This document shows, piece after piece, positions 45,001 to 56,860 of a stretch of DNA of 64,000 bases. A model generated the notes under the pieces. The model was not told the DNA's origin and ran no database searches. It saw nothing but the letters and a program-made list of their open reading frames with translations. Source of the stretch: Earliella scabrosa (taxonomy: Eukaryota; Basidiomycota; Agaricomycetes; Polyporales; Polyporaceae); NCBI GenBank assembly GCA_022605405.1, contig JABYQQ010000003.1, forward strand, positions 1,426,001 to 1,490,000. The letters run 5' to 3'. How positions within the stretch are numbered: the first letter of the stretch is position 1; every line of letters begins with the position of its first letter. The position numbers and the translations under genes are program-made.

Positions 45001-48000
45001 CGAGCTGGTTGGCAAGAACGTCAAGCTCAACAAGAACATGGGTATCTTCATCACCACTAACCCGAACTACGCTGGTCGTTCGCAACTTCCGCCGAACTTG
45101 ACGAAGCTGTTCCGTCCCATGGCCATGACACGACCCGATCGGGAGCTCATTGCCCAAGTCATGCTATTCTCCCAGGGCTTTAGGACCGCGGAGTCCCTCG
45201 CATCCAAGATCGTACCCTTCTTTAACCTGTGCGACGAACAGCTCTCCCCTCAGCCGCACTACGACTTCGGTCTGCGTGCGCTCAAGGCTGTGCTCGCATC
45301 TGCTGGTATCCTCAAGCGTGAACGGCTCCTCGCCTCCAAGGAGGAGGGTGCTGACGCTGCTGGTCTCTCGGACACTGCCTCTGAGCAAGTCATCTTGATT
45401 CAGAGTGTCACCGAGACCATCGTGCCCAAGCTCGTCGCTGACGATGTTCCATTGTTGACGAGGTACGTTCACCATCGCTCTGAATCGCCGGAAGACGTTA
45501 ACCTCCTTGTACAGCTTGTTGGCTGATGTGTTCCCTGGCGTCGATTACGTCCCTGTTGACCTGGATGCGCTCCGTGAGCAAATCAGCAAGGTCTGCGCCG
45601 AGCGCCGTCTTGTCGAGGGCGAACGCTGGATCGACAAGATCCTTCAGCTCTACCAAATTCAGAAGATCCAGCACGGTCTCATGATGGTCGGCCCTTCGGG
45701 CAGTGGCAAGACGAATGCCTGGCAGGTGCTTCTGGCTGCGCTCGAACGACTCGATGGCGTTGAGGGTGTATCGTATGTCATCGACCCCAAGGCGATGCAC
45801 AAGGACGCGCTTTACGGTACTCTTGACCCCACCACCCGTGAATGGAACGACGGCCTGTTCACACACACGTTGAGGAAGATCGTCGACGACGTTCGTGGTG
45901 AGAGTGGCAAGCGGCACTGGATCATCTTCGATGGCGATGTTGACCCCGAATGGGTTGAGAACCTGAACAGGTACTTCGCATGACGCTTCCTATCATTGAT
46001 TACATGCTGATATTGGTGCAGTGTCCTCGACGACAACAAGCTTTTGACTCTCCCCAACGGCGAGCGTCTCAACTTACCCCCCAACGTCCGCATCATGTTC
46101 GAGGTTGAGCATCTCAAGTATGCCACGCTCGCTACTGTCAGTCGTTGCGGTATGATCTGGTTCAGCGAGGACGTCGTGGAGCCATCCATGGTCTTCCGCC
46201 ACTACTTGGACACCCTCTCCAACGTGCCTCTGGATGCTGAAGATGATGAGGCTGTAGACGCTGCTACTCGTCGCCCAGACGCTGACACGGCGGGCTCGCC
46301 ACACCTCGCCACTCAGAAGCAGATTGCGTCCATCCTAGAGCCCTTCTTCGCCGACGGGGAACTCATCATGACTGCCCTCCAGTACGCAGAGACCATCGAG
46401 CACATCATGGACTTCACTGTTACCCGCGCACTCAACACCCTCTTCTCCCTCATCAACAAGACCGTTCGGAACGTCATCGAGTACAACATCCAGCATTCCG
46501 ACTTCCCCCTCTCGCACGAGCGTGTGGAGCAGTATGTGACGAAGCGTCTGCTGGTCAATATCATCTGGGCCTTCTCCGGAGATGCGCGCCTTGAGCTCCG
46601 TGCTGAGCTCGGCGACTTCCTCAGGAAGCACACTGGTGTTGATCTCCCGCCGCTCACACAAGGCGGCTCTCTCCTCGACTACGACGTTCAAGTTGCCAAC
46701 GGAGAGTGGAGTGCTTGGCAGACTCGTGTTCCTGTCATCGAGATCGAATCCCATGCCGTCACTGCTTCGGACGTCGTTGTCCCGACAGTTGACACTGTGC
46801 GCCACGAGGAGGTCCTGTACTCGTGGCTGTCCGAGCACAAGCCATTGATGCTCTGTGGTCCTCCAGGTTCCGGAAAGACGATGACACTCTTCAGTGCCCT
46901 GCGCAAGCTGCCGGACATGGAGGTCGTGGGCCTCAACTTCTCCAGTGCCACTGTCCCCGAGTTGATCCTCAAGACATTCGAGCAGTACTGCGAGTACCGC
47001 AAGACGCCGAACGGCGTCATCCTTGCTCCGTCCCAGATCGGTCGCTGGCTCGTCGTGTTCTGCGATGAGATCAACCTTCCCGCTACCGACAAGTATGGCA
47101 CCCAGCGTGTCATCTCGTTCATCCGCCAGCTCGTTGAGTGCGGTGGATACTGGAGGACTAGCGACATGGCCTGGGTCAAGCTGGAACGCATTCAATTCGT
47201 CGGCGCTTGCAACCCGCCCACCGATCCTGGTCGTGTGCCGTTGAGCCACCGTTTCCTGCGCCATGCACCGCTCGTCATGGTCGACTATCCTGGAGAGCTC
47301 TCGCTGAAGCAGATCTATGGAACCTACAACCGCGCCCTCCTCAAAGTGGTACCCAACCTCCGTGCTTACGCCGAGCCCCTTACCGACGCAATGGTCACCT
47401 TGTACCTTGCCTCTCAGAAGCGGTTCACTACCGACATCCAAGCGCACTATGTGTACAGTCCTCGTGAACTCACTCGTTGGGTGCGTGGTATCTACGAGGC
47501 GATCCGGCCCCTCGAGATCCTGTCCGTCGAGGGACTCGTCCGAGTGTGGGCGCACGAGGCTTTGCGTCTCTTCCAGGATCGTCTTGTGACCGAGGAGGAA
47601 AAGCATTGGACGGACGAGGCCATCGACAATGCCGCAATGGAGCACTTCCCAACCATCAACCGCGACGAGGCACTTTCCCGCCCCATCCTCTTCTCTAACT
47701 GGACATCGAAGAACTACATACCGGTCGACCGCGAAGTGCTTCGCGAGTACACGAAAGCCCGTCTTCGCGTGTTCTACGAGGAAGAGCTGGACGTGCCACT
47801 CGTCCTCTTCAACGATGTCTTGGACCATGTCCTGCGTATCGATCGTGTCTTCCGCCAGATCCAAGGTCACTTGCTCCTCATTGGTGTCAGTGGAAGTGGA
47901 AAGGTCAGTTTTTGCTCATGTGCGCTGCTGGAGTTGAAACCTTGCTCACTTGCTCTCCTGATCTATAGACCACGCTCTCACGTTTCGTGGCCTGGATGAA

Positions 48001-51000
48001 CGGTCTCAGTATCTTCCAGATCAAGGTCTCCAACAAGTACACTGGTGACGACTTCGATGAAGACTTGCGCACTGTCCTGCGTCGTGCTGGATGCAAAGGC
48101 GAGAAGATCTGCTTCATCATGGACGAGTCCAACGTTCTCGACTCTGGTTTCCTCGAGCGCATGAACACCCTACTCGCCAACGCTGAAGTCCCAGGTCTAT
48201 TCGAGGGTGACGAGCACTCTGCACTCATGACGGCATGTAAGGAGGGTTCGCAGCGTGACGGTCTCATGCTCGACTCTCACGAAGAGCTGTACCGTTGGTT
48301 CACTCAGCAAGTCGCGAAGAACCTTCATGTCGTCTTCACGATGAACCCTCCCGAGAACGGCTTGGCCTCTCGTGCCGCCACATCCCCCGCCTTGTTCAAC
48401 CGTTGCGTGCTCGACTGGTTTGGAGACTGGTCAGACCAGGCCTTCTACCAGGTCGGTCTCGAGTTCACCAACATCCTTGACTTGGACTTGCCGGCATACA
48501 ACCCCCCAACGATGTTCCCGATTGCGTATCGGGACCTGTCGATGCCACCCACCCACCGTGCCGCTGTCGTCAACGCATTGGTCCATGTCCACCAGTCAAT
48601 GCATCAGATCAACCAACGTCTTAGCCGCCGACAGGGCCGCTACAACTACGTCACTCCACGCCACTACCTCGACTTGTAAGTGTATCTATTCCCTTTGCAA
48701 ACACATGCTCATCTGACATACCTTAGCATCAACCACTATGTGCGCTTGCACAACGAGAAGCGCGAGGAGCTCGAAGAGCAGCAGCGCCACTTGCACGTTG
48801 GTCTCGACAAGCTACGCGACACTGTCGAGCAGGTCGAAGACCTACGGAAGAGTCTCGCTATCAAGCGGTCGCAGCTCGAGACCAAGAACGCGGAAGCCAA
48901 CGAGAAGTTGAAGCGGATGGTGGCCGACCAGCAGGAAGCTGAGCAGAAGAAAGCAGCGTCGATTGAGATCCAGGCCGCTCTCGCTGAGCAGGACATCACC
49001 ATCAAGCAGCGCCGGGAAATCGTCATGGCAGATCTCGCCGATGCCGAACCCGCCGTACTGGACGCACAGTCAGCTGTCAGCAACATCAAGCGTCAGCATC
49101 TACAGGAAGTCCGTACGATGGCTAACCCGCCCGAGGCCGTCAAGCTTGCTATGGAGTCTGTCTGTACCCTGCTGGGTCACAAGATCGACAGCTGGCGTAC
49201 CGTTCAGGGTATCATTCGTCGTGACGATTTCATCCAGCGCATCGTCAACTTCGATACCGCCAACCAGATGACGAAGCAGCTCCGTGACATCATGAAGCGG
49301 GATTTCCTCAGTCGCCCCTCGTACAACTTCGAGACTGTGCAGCGCGCCAGTAAGGCTTGCGGTCCCCTTGTCAAGTGGGCTATCGCTCAGGTCCGGTTCT
49401 CGGAGATCCTGGACAAAGTGGAGCCATTGCGCAACGAGGTGCAGTCACTCGAAGATCAGGCAGAGCATACGAAGCAGCAGGCACAGATGATGGTGACGAT
49501 GATCGCCGAGCTGGAGGCCAGTATCGAACGGTACAAGGAGGAGTACGCTGGTCTCATCCGAGAAACCGAAGCCATCAAGGCGGAGATGGAACGTGTCGAG
49601 AGCAAGGTCGACCGCAGCATGAAGCTGCTGGAGAGTTTGTCGTCCGAGAAGTCCCGTTGGGAGGCCGGAAGCCGCACGTTCGACACGGAGATGGGGACAA
49701 TCGTTGGCGATGTGCTCCTTTCCGCCGCTTTCCTCGCGTATGCAGGTTTCTTCGACCAGCAGTATCGTGAGATGATGTGGCAGGAATGGTCCAGTCACCT
49801 TGGGGAGGCCGGTGTCAAGTTCAAGGCCGAACTCTCTCTTCCGGAGTACTTGTCGACTGCGGACGATCGTCTCAGCTGGCAGTCGAAGTCGCTGCCTTCG
49901 GACAACCTTTGCACCGAGAATGCGATCATGATCAAACGATACAGTCGCTACCCTCTCATCATCGACCCCACGGGCCAAGCCACGACGTTCTTGCTCAACG
50001 AGTACAAGGACCGCAAGATTACCACCACGAGTTTCCTCGACGAAGCCTTCCTCAAGACGCTGGAGAGCGCCCTGCGTTTCGGCAACACGCTTCTCATTCA
50101 AGATGTGGAGCATCTCGACCCCATCCTGAACCCAGTCCTGAACAGGGAAATCAGGCGTACAGGCGGTCGCGTCCTCATTCGTCTAGGAAGCCAAGACATC
50201 GACTTTTCGCCGTCCTTCACTATGTTCCTCTCCACTCGCGACCCGTCCGTCGAGTTCTCTCCGGACATCTGCAGTCGTGTCACGTTTGTCAACTTCACGA
50301 TGACGAGGAGCAGTTTGCAGAGTCAGTCCCTCGATCAAGTCCTGAAGGTCGAGCGCCCGGACACTGAGCGGAAGCGCACCGACCTCATGAAGATGCAGGG
50401 AGAATTCCGCCTCCGACTCCACACGCTGGAGAAGCTGTTGTTGCAAGCGCTTAACGAGTCGTCTGGGAACATCTTGGATGACGACAAGGTCATCAATACC
50501 TTGGAGACCTTGAAGCGTGAAGCTGCCGAGATCACGCGCAAAGTGGAGGAAACAGACGTCGTCATGAAGGAGGTCGAGGAAGTCACCGCCGAGTACCTCC
50601 CGCTCGCCCAAGCTTGCAGTGCCATGTTCTTCATCTTGGAGCAGCTCAACCTCGTCAACCACTTCTACCAGTTCTCCCTCCGGTTCTTCCTTGACATCTT
50701 CGACTACGTCCTCCATCATAACCCCAACCTCAACGGCGTGTCGGACTACGCCAAGCGCAGGGATATTCTGATGAACGATCTGTTCCTGGTCGTCTACAAG
50801 AGGACGTCTCGTGCGTTGCTTCATCGTGACCATGTCATGCTTGCTGTGCTGCTCGCGCAAGTGAAGCTTCGTGGAGTGGAGGAGATCACCGACGAGCTTG
50901 AGTTCTTCCTGGAAAGTGGTGACAGTGCAGTCGTTGCCAGCACGGAGGGAGTTCAGTCCAGCATCCTCACTCCTGATCAGACCCAACGGCTCGTCACCTT

Positions 51001-53337
51001 TGCGAAGCAGCCGATGTTCAAGCCCGTCCTGACACATATCACCGAACACGAAGACGAGTGGCTTCCATTCTTGCAGTCGAGTGTCCCCGAGCAAGCAGTC
51101 CCTTCACCGTGGGATCCCAGCACTCGTGAGTGAATCTATACTAGTTATTGGACCGACAAGGCTGACTGTATGCTCCAGCCGCCGTCGAAGCTATCCGCAA
51201 CATGATCATCATCAAATGTCTGCGCCCGGACCGTCTTCTCCAAGCCACGGCTGGATTTGTGCGCACCGCTTTCCAGACGGACATCGCCGCCGAAGCTGCA
51301 TACGAGCTTGGGAAGATCGTGGCCGATGAAATTCAACCCGCTACGCCTGTGGCCCTTGTGTCAGTTCCAGGATACGATGCCAGCTACCGTGTGGAAAACC
51401 TGGTACAGAACACCGGTACCCGTTGCACGTCGGTCGCAATGGGATCACAGGAAGGTTTCTCTCTGGCGGAGAACGCTGTGGGCATGGCTGCCCGACAAGG
51501 ATCCTGGGTGCTGCTCAAGAACGTTCATCTTGCCCCTTCGTGGCTGGGTCAACTGGAGAAGAAGCTTCAGACCCTCAACCCGCACAGGAACTTCCGTCTG
51601 TTCCTCACTATGGAGGCGAACCCCAGCATCCCTGTCAATATCCTCCGACAGTCCCGCATCCTCATGAACGAGCCTCCTCCGGGTATCAAGGCCAACCTCT
51701 CGGACTCCCTCCGCAGCATCGCGTCCAACCGTCTCGCTCAAGGGCCCGCCGAGAAGGTGCGCTTGTACTTCCTGCTCGCCTGGTTCCATGCCGTCGTGCA
51801 GGAGCGTCTCCGCTACGTGCCGCTGGGATGGAGCAAGACGTACGACTTCAACGACTCCGATATGGCTGCCGCCTTCAACACGATCGACACCTGGCTCAAC
51901 AGCGTCGCGAAGGGTCGTGCCAACGTCGATCCTGCATCTATCCCTTGGGACGCTATCCGCACCCTTGTCAAGCAGTCGGTTTATGGTGGTAGGGTTGACA
52001 GCGACTTCGACCAGAGGATCGTCGACGCGTTTGTGGATGGTTTGTTCACGCCCCACGCATACAACGTGGACTTCGACCTTGTCCCGAGCGTCACTGGAGA
52101 GCAGATCCTCACTGTTCCTGATGGCACGAAGCTCGAGCACTTCCTCTCTTGGGTGCAGCAGCTGCCCGATCGGGAGCCTCCATCTTGGCTCAGCCTTCCT
52201 CCCACTGCGGAGCGCGTCATTGCCATCGCTCAGGGTACGTGAATAAGATACGCCAGCAGACATGCTTATATGCTGACAATGTGATAGGTAACGAACTCTT
52301 GGGCAAATTGCGCAAGATGCGTATGCTGGCTGATGACGATGACGAAGCCACCCCGGCTGCTGGACCTGCGCAAGGAACTTCGCAACAACCCGCATGGATG
52401 CGCAACCTCCACGAACGCTGTCGCGAATGGCTCCAAGCACTTCCTGCTGTACGTGACTTGCTCGTTTGCGGTAGGGAAGCGGTACTCACCCGCGATCGCG
52501 CAGACCTTCCACACGCTGCAGAAGCAGAGCGCGGAGCACCAGGATCCTCTGTACCGTCTCTTCTTCCGCGAGGGCAGTATTGGCAGCAAATTGCTCACCC
52601 AGGTGCGCAAGGACCTGGCGGACGTCGTCAAGGTCTGCGAGGGTGCGCTCAAGCAAACGAACCACCTGCGTACTCTCATGAGCTCCCTCACCAAGGGTCA
52701 GTCGTGTAATCTCAGTATCCCAGGCACCTTCTCTGACTGTTCTCTCTAGGCACAATCCCGACCCACTGGCGACGCTACAAAGTACACAAGGCCATGGGTG
52801 TGTCGGAGTGGATCTCGAACTTCGCGCGTCGCCTCGCACAACTCGACCAGATCGCCACGTTGGACAACCTCAACAATGTGGAAGTCTGGCTCGGTGGCCT
52901 CTTCTTCCCCGAAGCGTACATTACCGCCACTCGTCAGGCCGTCGCGCATCGCAAGAGGTGGAGTCTGGAGACCCTCAGGCTTGAGCTCGATCTGGAGAAG
53001 GTCAATGATCCTGGCGCCTTCATTGTTGACGGTGCGTGCCGATGGCAGAAGATACGCTGTTGCTGAGATACTGACTTCATCTTCACCAGGACTGGTACTG
53101 GAGGGCGCAGCTTGGGCGACCGACAAGCTGGTGTTGAACGACGGCGAGACCGCCCGCCTCGGACCATCCCAAATTCGCTGGGTTCAGATCGAGGAGTCAG
53201 CCCCGAACAGGGTGAATCTCCCGGTGTACCTCAACGGTGACCGCAGCGACGTCCTCTTCACGGTCGACTTGCCCTTCGACACGGCCGCCGGTGCATTGGT
53301 TGCGACTCGCGCGGTCTGCTTGACTGCTGGCGGTTGA
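42063..53337 (+). CDS. dhc2: Cytoplasmic dynein heavy chain, motor half (dhc2)
   Basis: Minus-end microtubule motor. Eighteen predicted exons (42063-42321, 42385-42949, 43002-43086, 43139-43233, 43282-43361, 43420-43433, 43487-43532, 43592-44704, 44754-45462, 45515-45970, 46022-47903, 47969-48675, 48727-51125, 51179-52234, 52288-52448, 52504-52696, 52750-53031, 53090-53337) stay in frame and give about 3,449 residues. It begins at the linker ([17 protein letters not shown]), so the ~1,000-residue tail that dimerises and binds other chains is absent. Walker A motifs: AAA1 GPAGTGKT (~748-755), AAA2 GPSGSGKT (~1048), AAA3 GPPGSGKT (~1420), AAA4 GVSGSGKT (~1762). The coiled-coil stalk and microtubule-binding tip lie at ~2010-2350. 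The C-terminal domain ends [19 protein letters not shown]. The start is the only ATG in frame after the SmE promoter. A separate dhc1 tail gene is expected elsewhere. Confidence 0.95.
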
Positions 53338-53645
53338 GCTGCATATCTCGGTAGATGACGTTGGATAGACCGTAGATCTCGAGCACACGTACATACGCGC
53401 ATACCCATCATCACGTAGCATACATACCTTCCTTGTCATGTTCTCCTACTAATGCTTAATGAATGTTACGATTGTTATGCCCTCCCGATCCATCTACGAC
53501 CCGCTCAGTCTACCGTTCTTGGGCTGCTCGCTATCCTGAAGATCCATCACCGAGGAGACGAGAACGTTGGTGGGATGAATGAACCGAGTCATGCATCTGT
53601 CTACCCCGCATATGATTAGACGCCCACCCTTCCCAAAGGACCGCG
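53338..53645. other. Intergenic, no gene seen
   Basis: This is the spacer between the 3' end of dhc2 and the start of THR1. The short frames here lack support. Confidence 0.5.
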
Positions 53646-55193
53646 ATGTCTCAGGCGAAGGACGCACGCTCTTTCACCATCCGCGTCCCCGCGACTTCAG
53701 CCAACATCGGCCCTGGATTCGACGTCGTTGGCCTCTCGCTTTCTCTCCATCTTACTCTCACTGTCACGCTATCTCCGCCAGGCGCGTCTGAAGAGGCACC
53801 TCGCATTACCTACTCTGGCGAAGGTGCCGACGAAGTTCCCCTGGATGCATACAAGAACCTGACCACCCGAGTCGCGCTCTACGTGCTCCGCTGCCATGGC
53901 ATCGCAAAGTTCCCCGCCAACTTGAGCATTCACTGCGCGAACGAAATACCCTTCGGTCGTGGGCTGGGCTCCTCCGGCGCCGCGGTCATTGCAGGCGTCC
54001 TGCTCGGCAACGAGCTTGGGCAACTGAACCTCCCTGTCGAGCGGATGCTTGACTTCGCGCTCATGGTGGAACGGCATCCGGACAACGTCACCGCCGCGCT
54101 CGTTGGCGGGTTCGTCGGCTCGTACCTGCGCGAGCTCGACGCCGCTGCGACGGAGGCGGCGAGCGTGCCGCTCAGCGAAGTCTTGCCGGAGTACCCGCCG
54201 GACGCGGGCGAGGAGTGGGGCATGAACCCGCCGCAGCCGCCGCTGGGCATCGGCCACTACGTGCGCTTTGGATGGTCGGAGAGCATCAAGGCCCTTGCAA
54301 TCATTCCCCGTTTCGAGCTGAGCACTGCGAAGGCGCGTAGTGTCTTGCCGCAGGAGTACTCGAGGAAAGATCTGGTGCGTGTTTCTTGATTCATAGAGGA
54401 GTCTCAGGGCAGGCGATTGGGGGAGCTCTGGCGATGATCATGGTTCTGAGTGGCCCACGAATGTCGCTACTGAGTTCTTTCTTCGCGGCTCTCACTCGCG
54501 CCATTCTCCAGCTCGATCACGTCAGTCTAAGTACCGATGTCCACATGCAGGAGCGATCTGAACATCGCTCTACATCCTAACTCGGTGGATATATGCGTAT
54601 TATGACAGGATGCGTTCCAAGATCTAGATTCGTGTAGCTGCGTGTCATGTGTAGCATGCACGCGGTATAGCGGAACATGCAAACGGTGTGGGATGGGATG
54701 GCCTTGCAATGATCACAAACAACCCAGCATCGCCTGCTCTGACAATCCACATTCCTGGATAACCGTGACGCTGATTAATGTCATCTCTCCATCCTACAGG
54801 TGTTCAATCTCCAACGGTTAGCAGTGTTGACGACAGCACTAGCCCAAACTCCGCCAGATCCAGAACTCATCTACGAGGCGATGAAGGATCGCGTCCATCA
54901 GCCTTACCGGAAGACTCTGGTCTGTGACATTTCCTGCTTTATGGTGACTAGCACTCATCATCTTCCAGATCCCCGGTCTGCCCGAAGTGACCAACAATAT
55001 CACACCATCGACACACCCTGGCCTGCTCGGGATCTGTCTCTCCGGCGCAGGGCCAACGATCCTTGCCCTAGCCACGGGCGGGTTCGAGGCCATCGCGGAG
55101 GACGCGCGCGCGATCTTCAAAACGCATGGAATCGAAGTTGACTGGAAGGTGTTGGAGGTTGTTGGCGGCAGCGTTGTGCAACAGAACTCGTAG
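53646..55193 (+). CDS. THR1: Homoserine kinase
   Basis: Phosphorylates homoserine with ATP, the penultimate step of threonine synthesis, in the cytosol. Exons 53646-54374, 54800-54919 and 54969-55193 give 357 residues, the usual length. GHMP-kinase features: VPATSANIGPGFDVVGLSL at the N-terminus, the phosphate loop PFGRGLGSSGAAV, ERHPDNVTAALVGGFVGSY, and the C-terminal PGLLGICLSGAGPTILAL. Exon 1 ends RKDL and exon 2 resumes VFNLQRLAVLT in phase 0, matching the family. The first intron is 425 bp, much longer than any other in this window; it contains stops in all relevant frames and no second gene that I can identify. Confidence 0.94.
54375..54799 (+). other. THR1: Unusually long first intron of THR1
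   Basis: GTGCGT donor and CTACAG acceptor; 425 bp against 45-85 bp elsewhere. A short hairpin-like AGCGATCTGAACATCGCT occurs near 54552. No coding signal. Confidence 0.6.
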
Positions 55194-55506
55194 ATGTGTC
55201 GGTGTCTCACGCAAGATGTAGCAAATAGAATGATGACCGCTGTGAACCAGACATTTCCCAATCGTGCATCGTTTGTTTTCTGGAGCGTGAGCCGCACTCG
55301 GCATGTCCGTGGAATGAGTGGACGTCGACTTGGATTCGACAGCATAATAACCTACACTACAGATACAGTATTGAGTGATCTACACCCCAACAAATAGCCG
55401 GATATGTTGGCCTCGGGTATACTTTGTAGTGAACACAAGCTCATGCGACTGTGAAGCTGAAGGAGACGTCAGTAACGTAATCTCTGGTCAGTACGGCGGC
55501 CACTTA
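55194..55506. other. Convergent intergenic spacer
   Basis: The 3' flanks of THR1 and the secreted-protein gene meet here. No feature was recognised. Confidence 0.5.
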
Positions 55507-56860
55507 CTAAACCATGTCGTCCAAAGACCCGTGCTGAGCCACGGCAACGAGCACAGGCTGGTGGTTTGCCGCGCTGTTGATCGATGCGATACGGTAGACA
55601 CCCTTGGGGAGACCGCCAGGCACGTCAACGGACAAGACGCCACCCTTCGCCTTGTCGTTGAGGCCCTTGAAGAACGCGAATTTGGTGGGGTCCGTCGGGT
55701 TCGTGGTGTCGAGCGCAGGGAGGGCTTCGACGACGACGTGCGAGTGGCCTTTGACGTTGCCCTGGTCGTCAACCGCCTGGGGCGCAGCGAAGTAGGTCTT
55801 GTCCGGGTTCGTGAAGAAGCCCGTGTTGAGGTTTCTGATCGCCATCTTGATCGTGAAGTCCCTGTTGGCGCGGATCGTCTGCCCGTTCTTGGGGAACACG
55901 AACTTGGACGAGGGCATGTTCGCCGTCGACGCGATGACGCCCATCGGCGCGGGGTTGCACGAGCCCTCCTTGATCTGCAGGCCGTTCGTGATCTGCTTGC
56001 CCTGCACCGTCGCGCAGAAGTTGATAAAGTTGTTCGTCGACGTCGCCGACGCGACCTGGCCTGCCGTCGGCTGGTCCTGGCCGTCGTTCGCGAACCCGGT
56101 GGCGACGACAGACTGCAGGAGCGTCAGGGATTTCTGGGGGTCTCCGGCGTTCCCAGCGGCCGCTGTGCTCGTGGCCTGCGGTGTGATGTCATGAATGCCG
56201 TGATGGTTATGAGGAGCAGAGTGGACACATACTGCTGCAGATGCCGTGTTCGTTGGCGTATTCGGGGCCTTGTTGGCACCCTTACCGCCCTTGCCGCCCT
56301 TACCACTCTTGCCGCCCTTACCACTCTTGCCACCCTTACCAGCCTTGCCGTTCTTGCCGGCGTCCGCGCCCGAACCCTGGGTGTTCGCACCTGTAGCGGC
56401 GATGCGCGCATCACGGTCGGCGGCGGTCGTGCAGGTGATGCTCGTTCCGGGCGAGTTGACCAGCGGAAGAGCCGCACAGCTGGCAGGCACACGTCAGGTT
56501 GGAGAGTTTGCGCAAAGAATCAACCCACTCACATCGTACCACCGCCGCAAGCGGTGAGGACGAACTTGCCGTTGACACACTGTGCGAACTTGTCGTTCAC
56601 GCAGGCGTCCTCGCCGGTCTGACAGGGTGAGTTTGCGTTCAACGACTTGAACTTGTTGCTGCGAGAAGTTGAGCAAACAAGGCGAACGGTCAGTGGCTAT
56701 TTTTAGAACAAAGGTGGAGCGCGTGAGAGAACAAGACTGACTTGAGCGCTATGGCATCCTCGCCGTTTTTCTGCGTGAAGTCTGCACGGCCGAAGTACTT
56801 GGGGCGTGCGGCGCCCGCGGTGAGGGCGAGGCATAGAGCGATCGTGAGGGAGTACTTCAT
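55507..56860 (-). CDS. Secreted protein with Cys-rich chitin-binding-like domain and Gly/Lys linker
   Basis: Exons 56860-56742, 56658-56533, 56479-56233 and 56175-55507 give about 386 residues. Residues 1-18 are a signal peptide (MKYSLTIALCLALTAGAA). Around residues 48-95 a cysteine pattern (SPCQTGEDACVNDKFAQC, FVLTACGGGTICAALP, SITC) resembles the CBM19 chitin-binding fold. A linker of GKGGK/SGKGGK repeats follows, then Ala/Thr-rich sequence. The ~210-residue C-terminal domain (from QKSLTLLQSVVATGF through GQTIRANRDFTIKMAIRNLNTGFF to HQPVLVAVAQHGSLDDMV) recurs in fungal secreted proteins as I recall, but I cannot name its function. A cell-wall or extracellular-matrix role is inferred. Confidence 0.75.

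Noticed and set aside
46335..47870. Open frame of 511 codons on the minus strand inside dhc2
   Set aside because: It is the antisense shadow of the dynein exon 11; it has no domain and its composition mirrors the GC-rich third positions of the sense strand.
49445..51094. Long minus-strand frames opposite dynein exon 13
   Set aside because: They are antisense shadows with no family resemblance, while the plus strand carries the stalk and AAA5 sequence.
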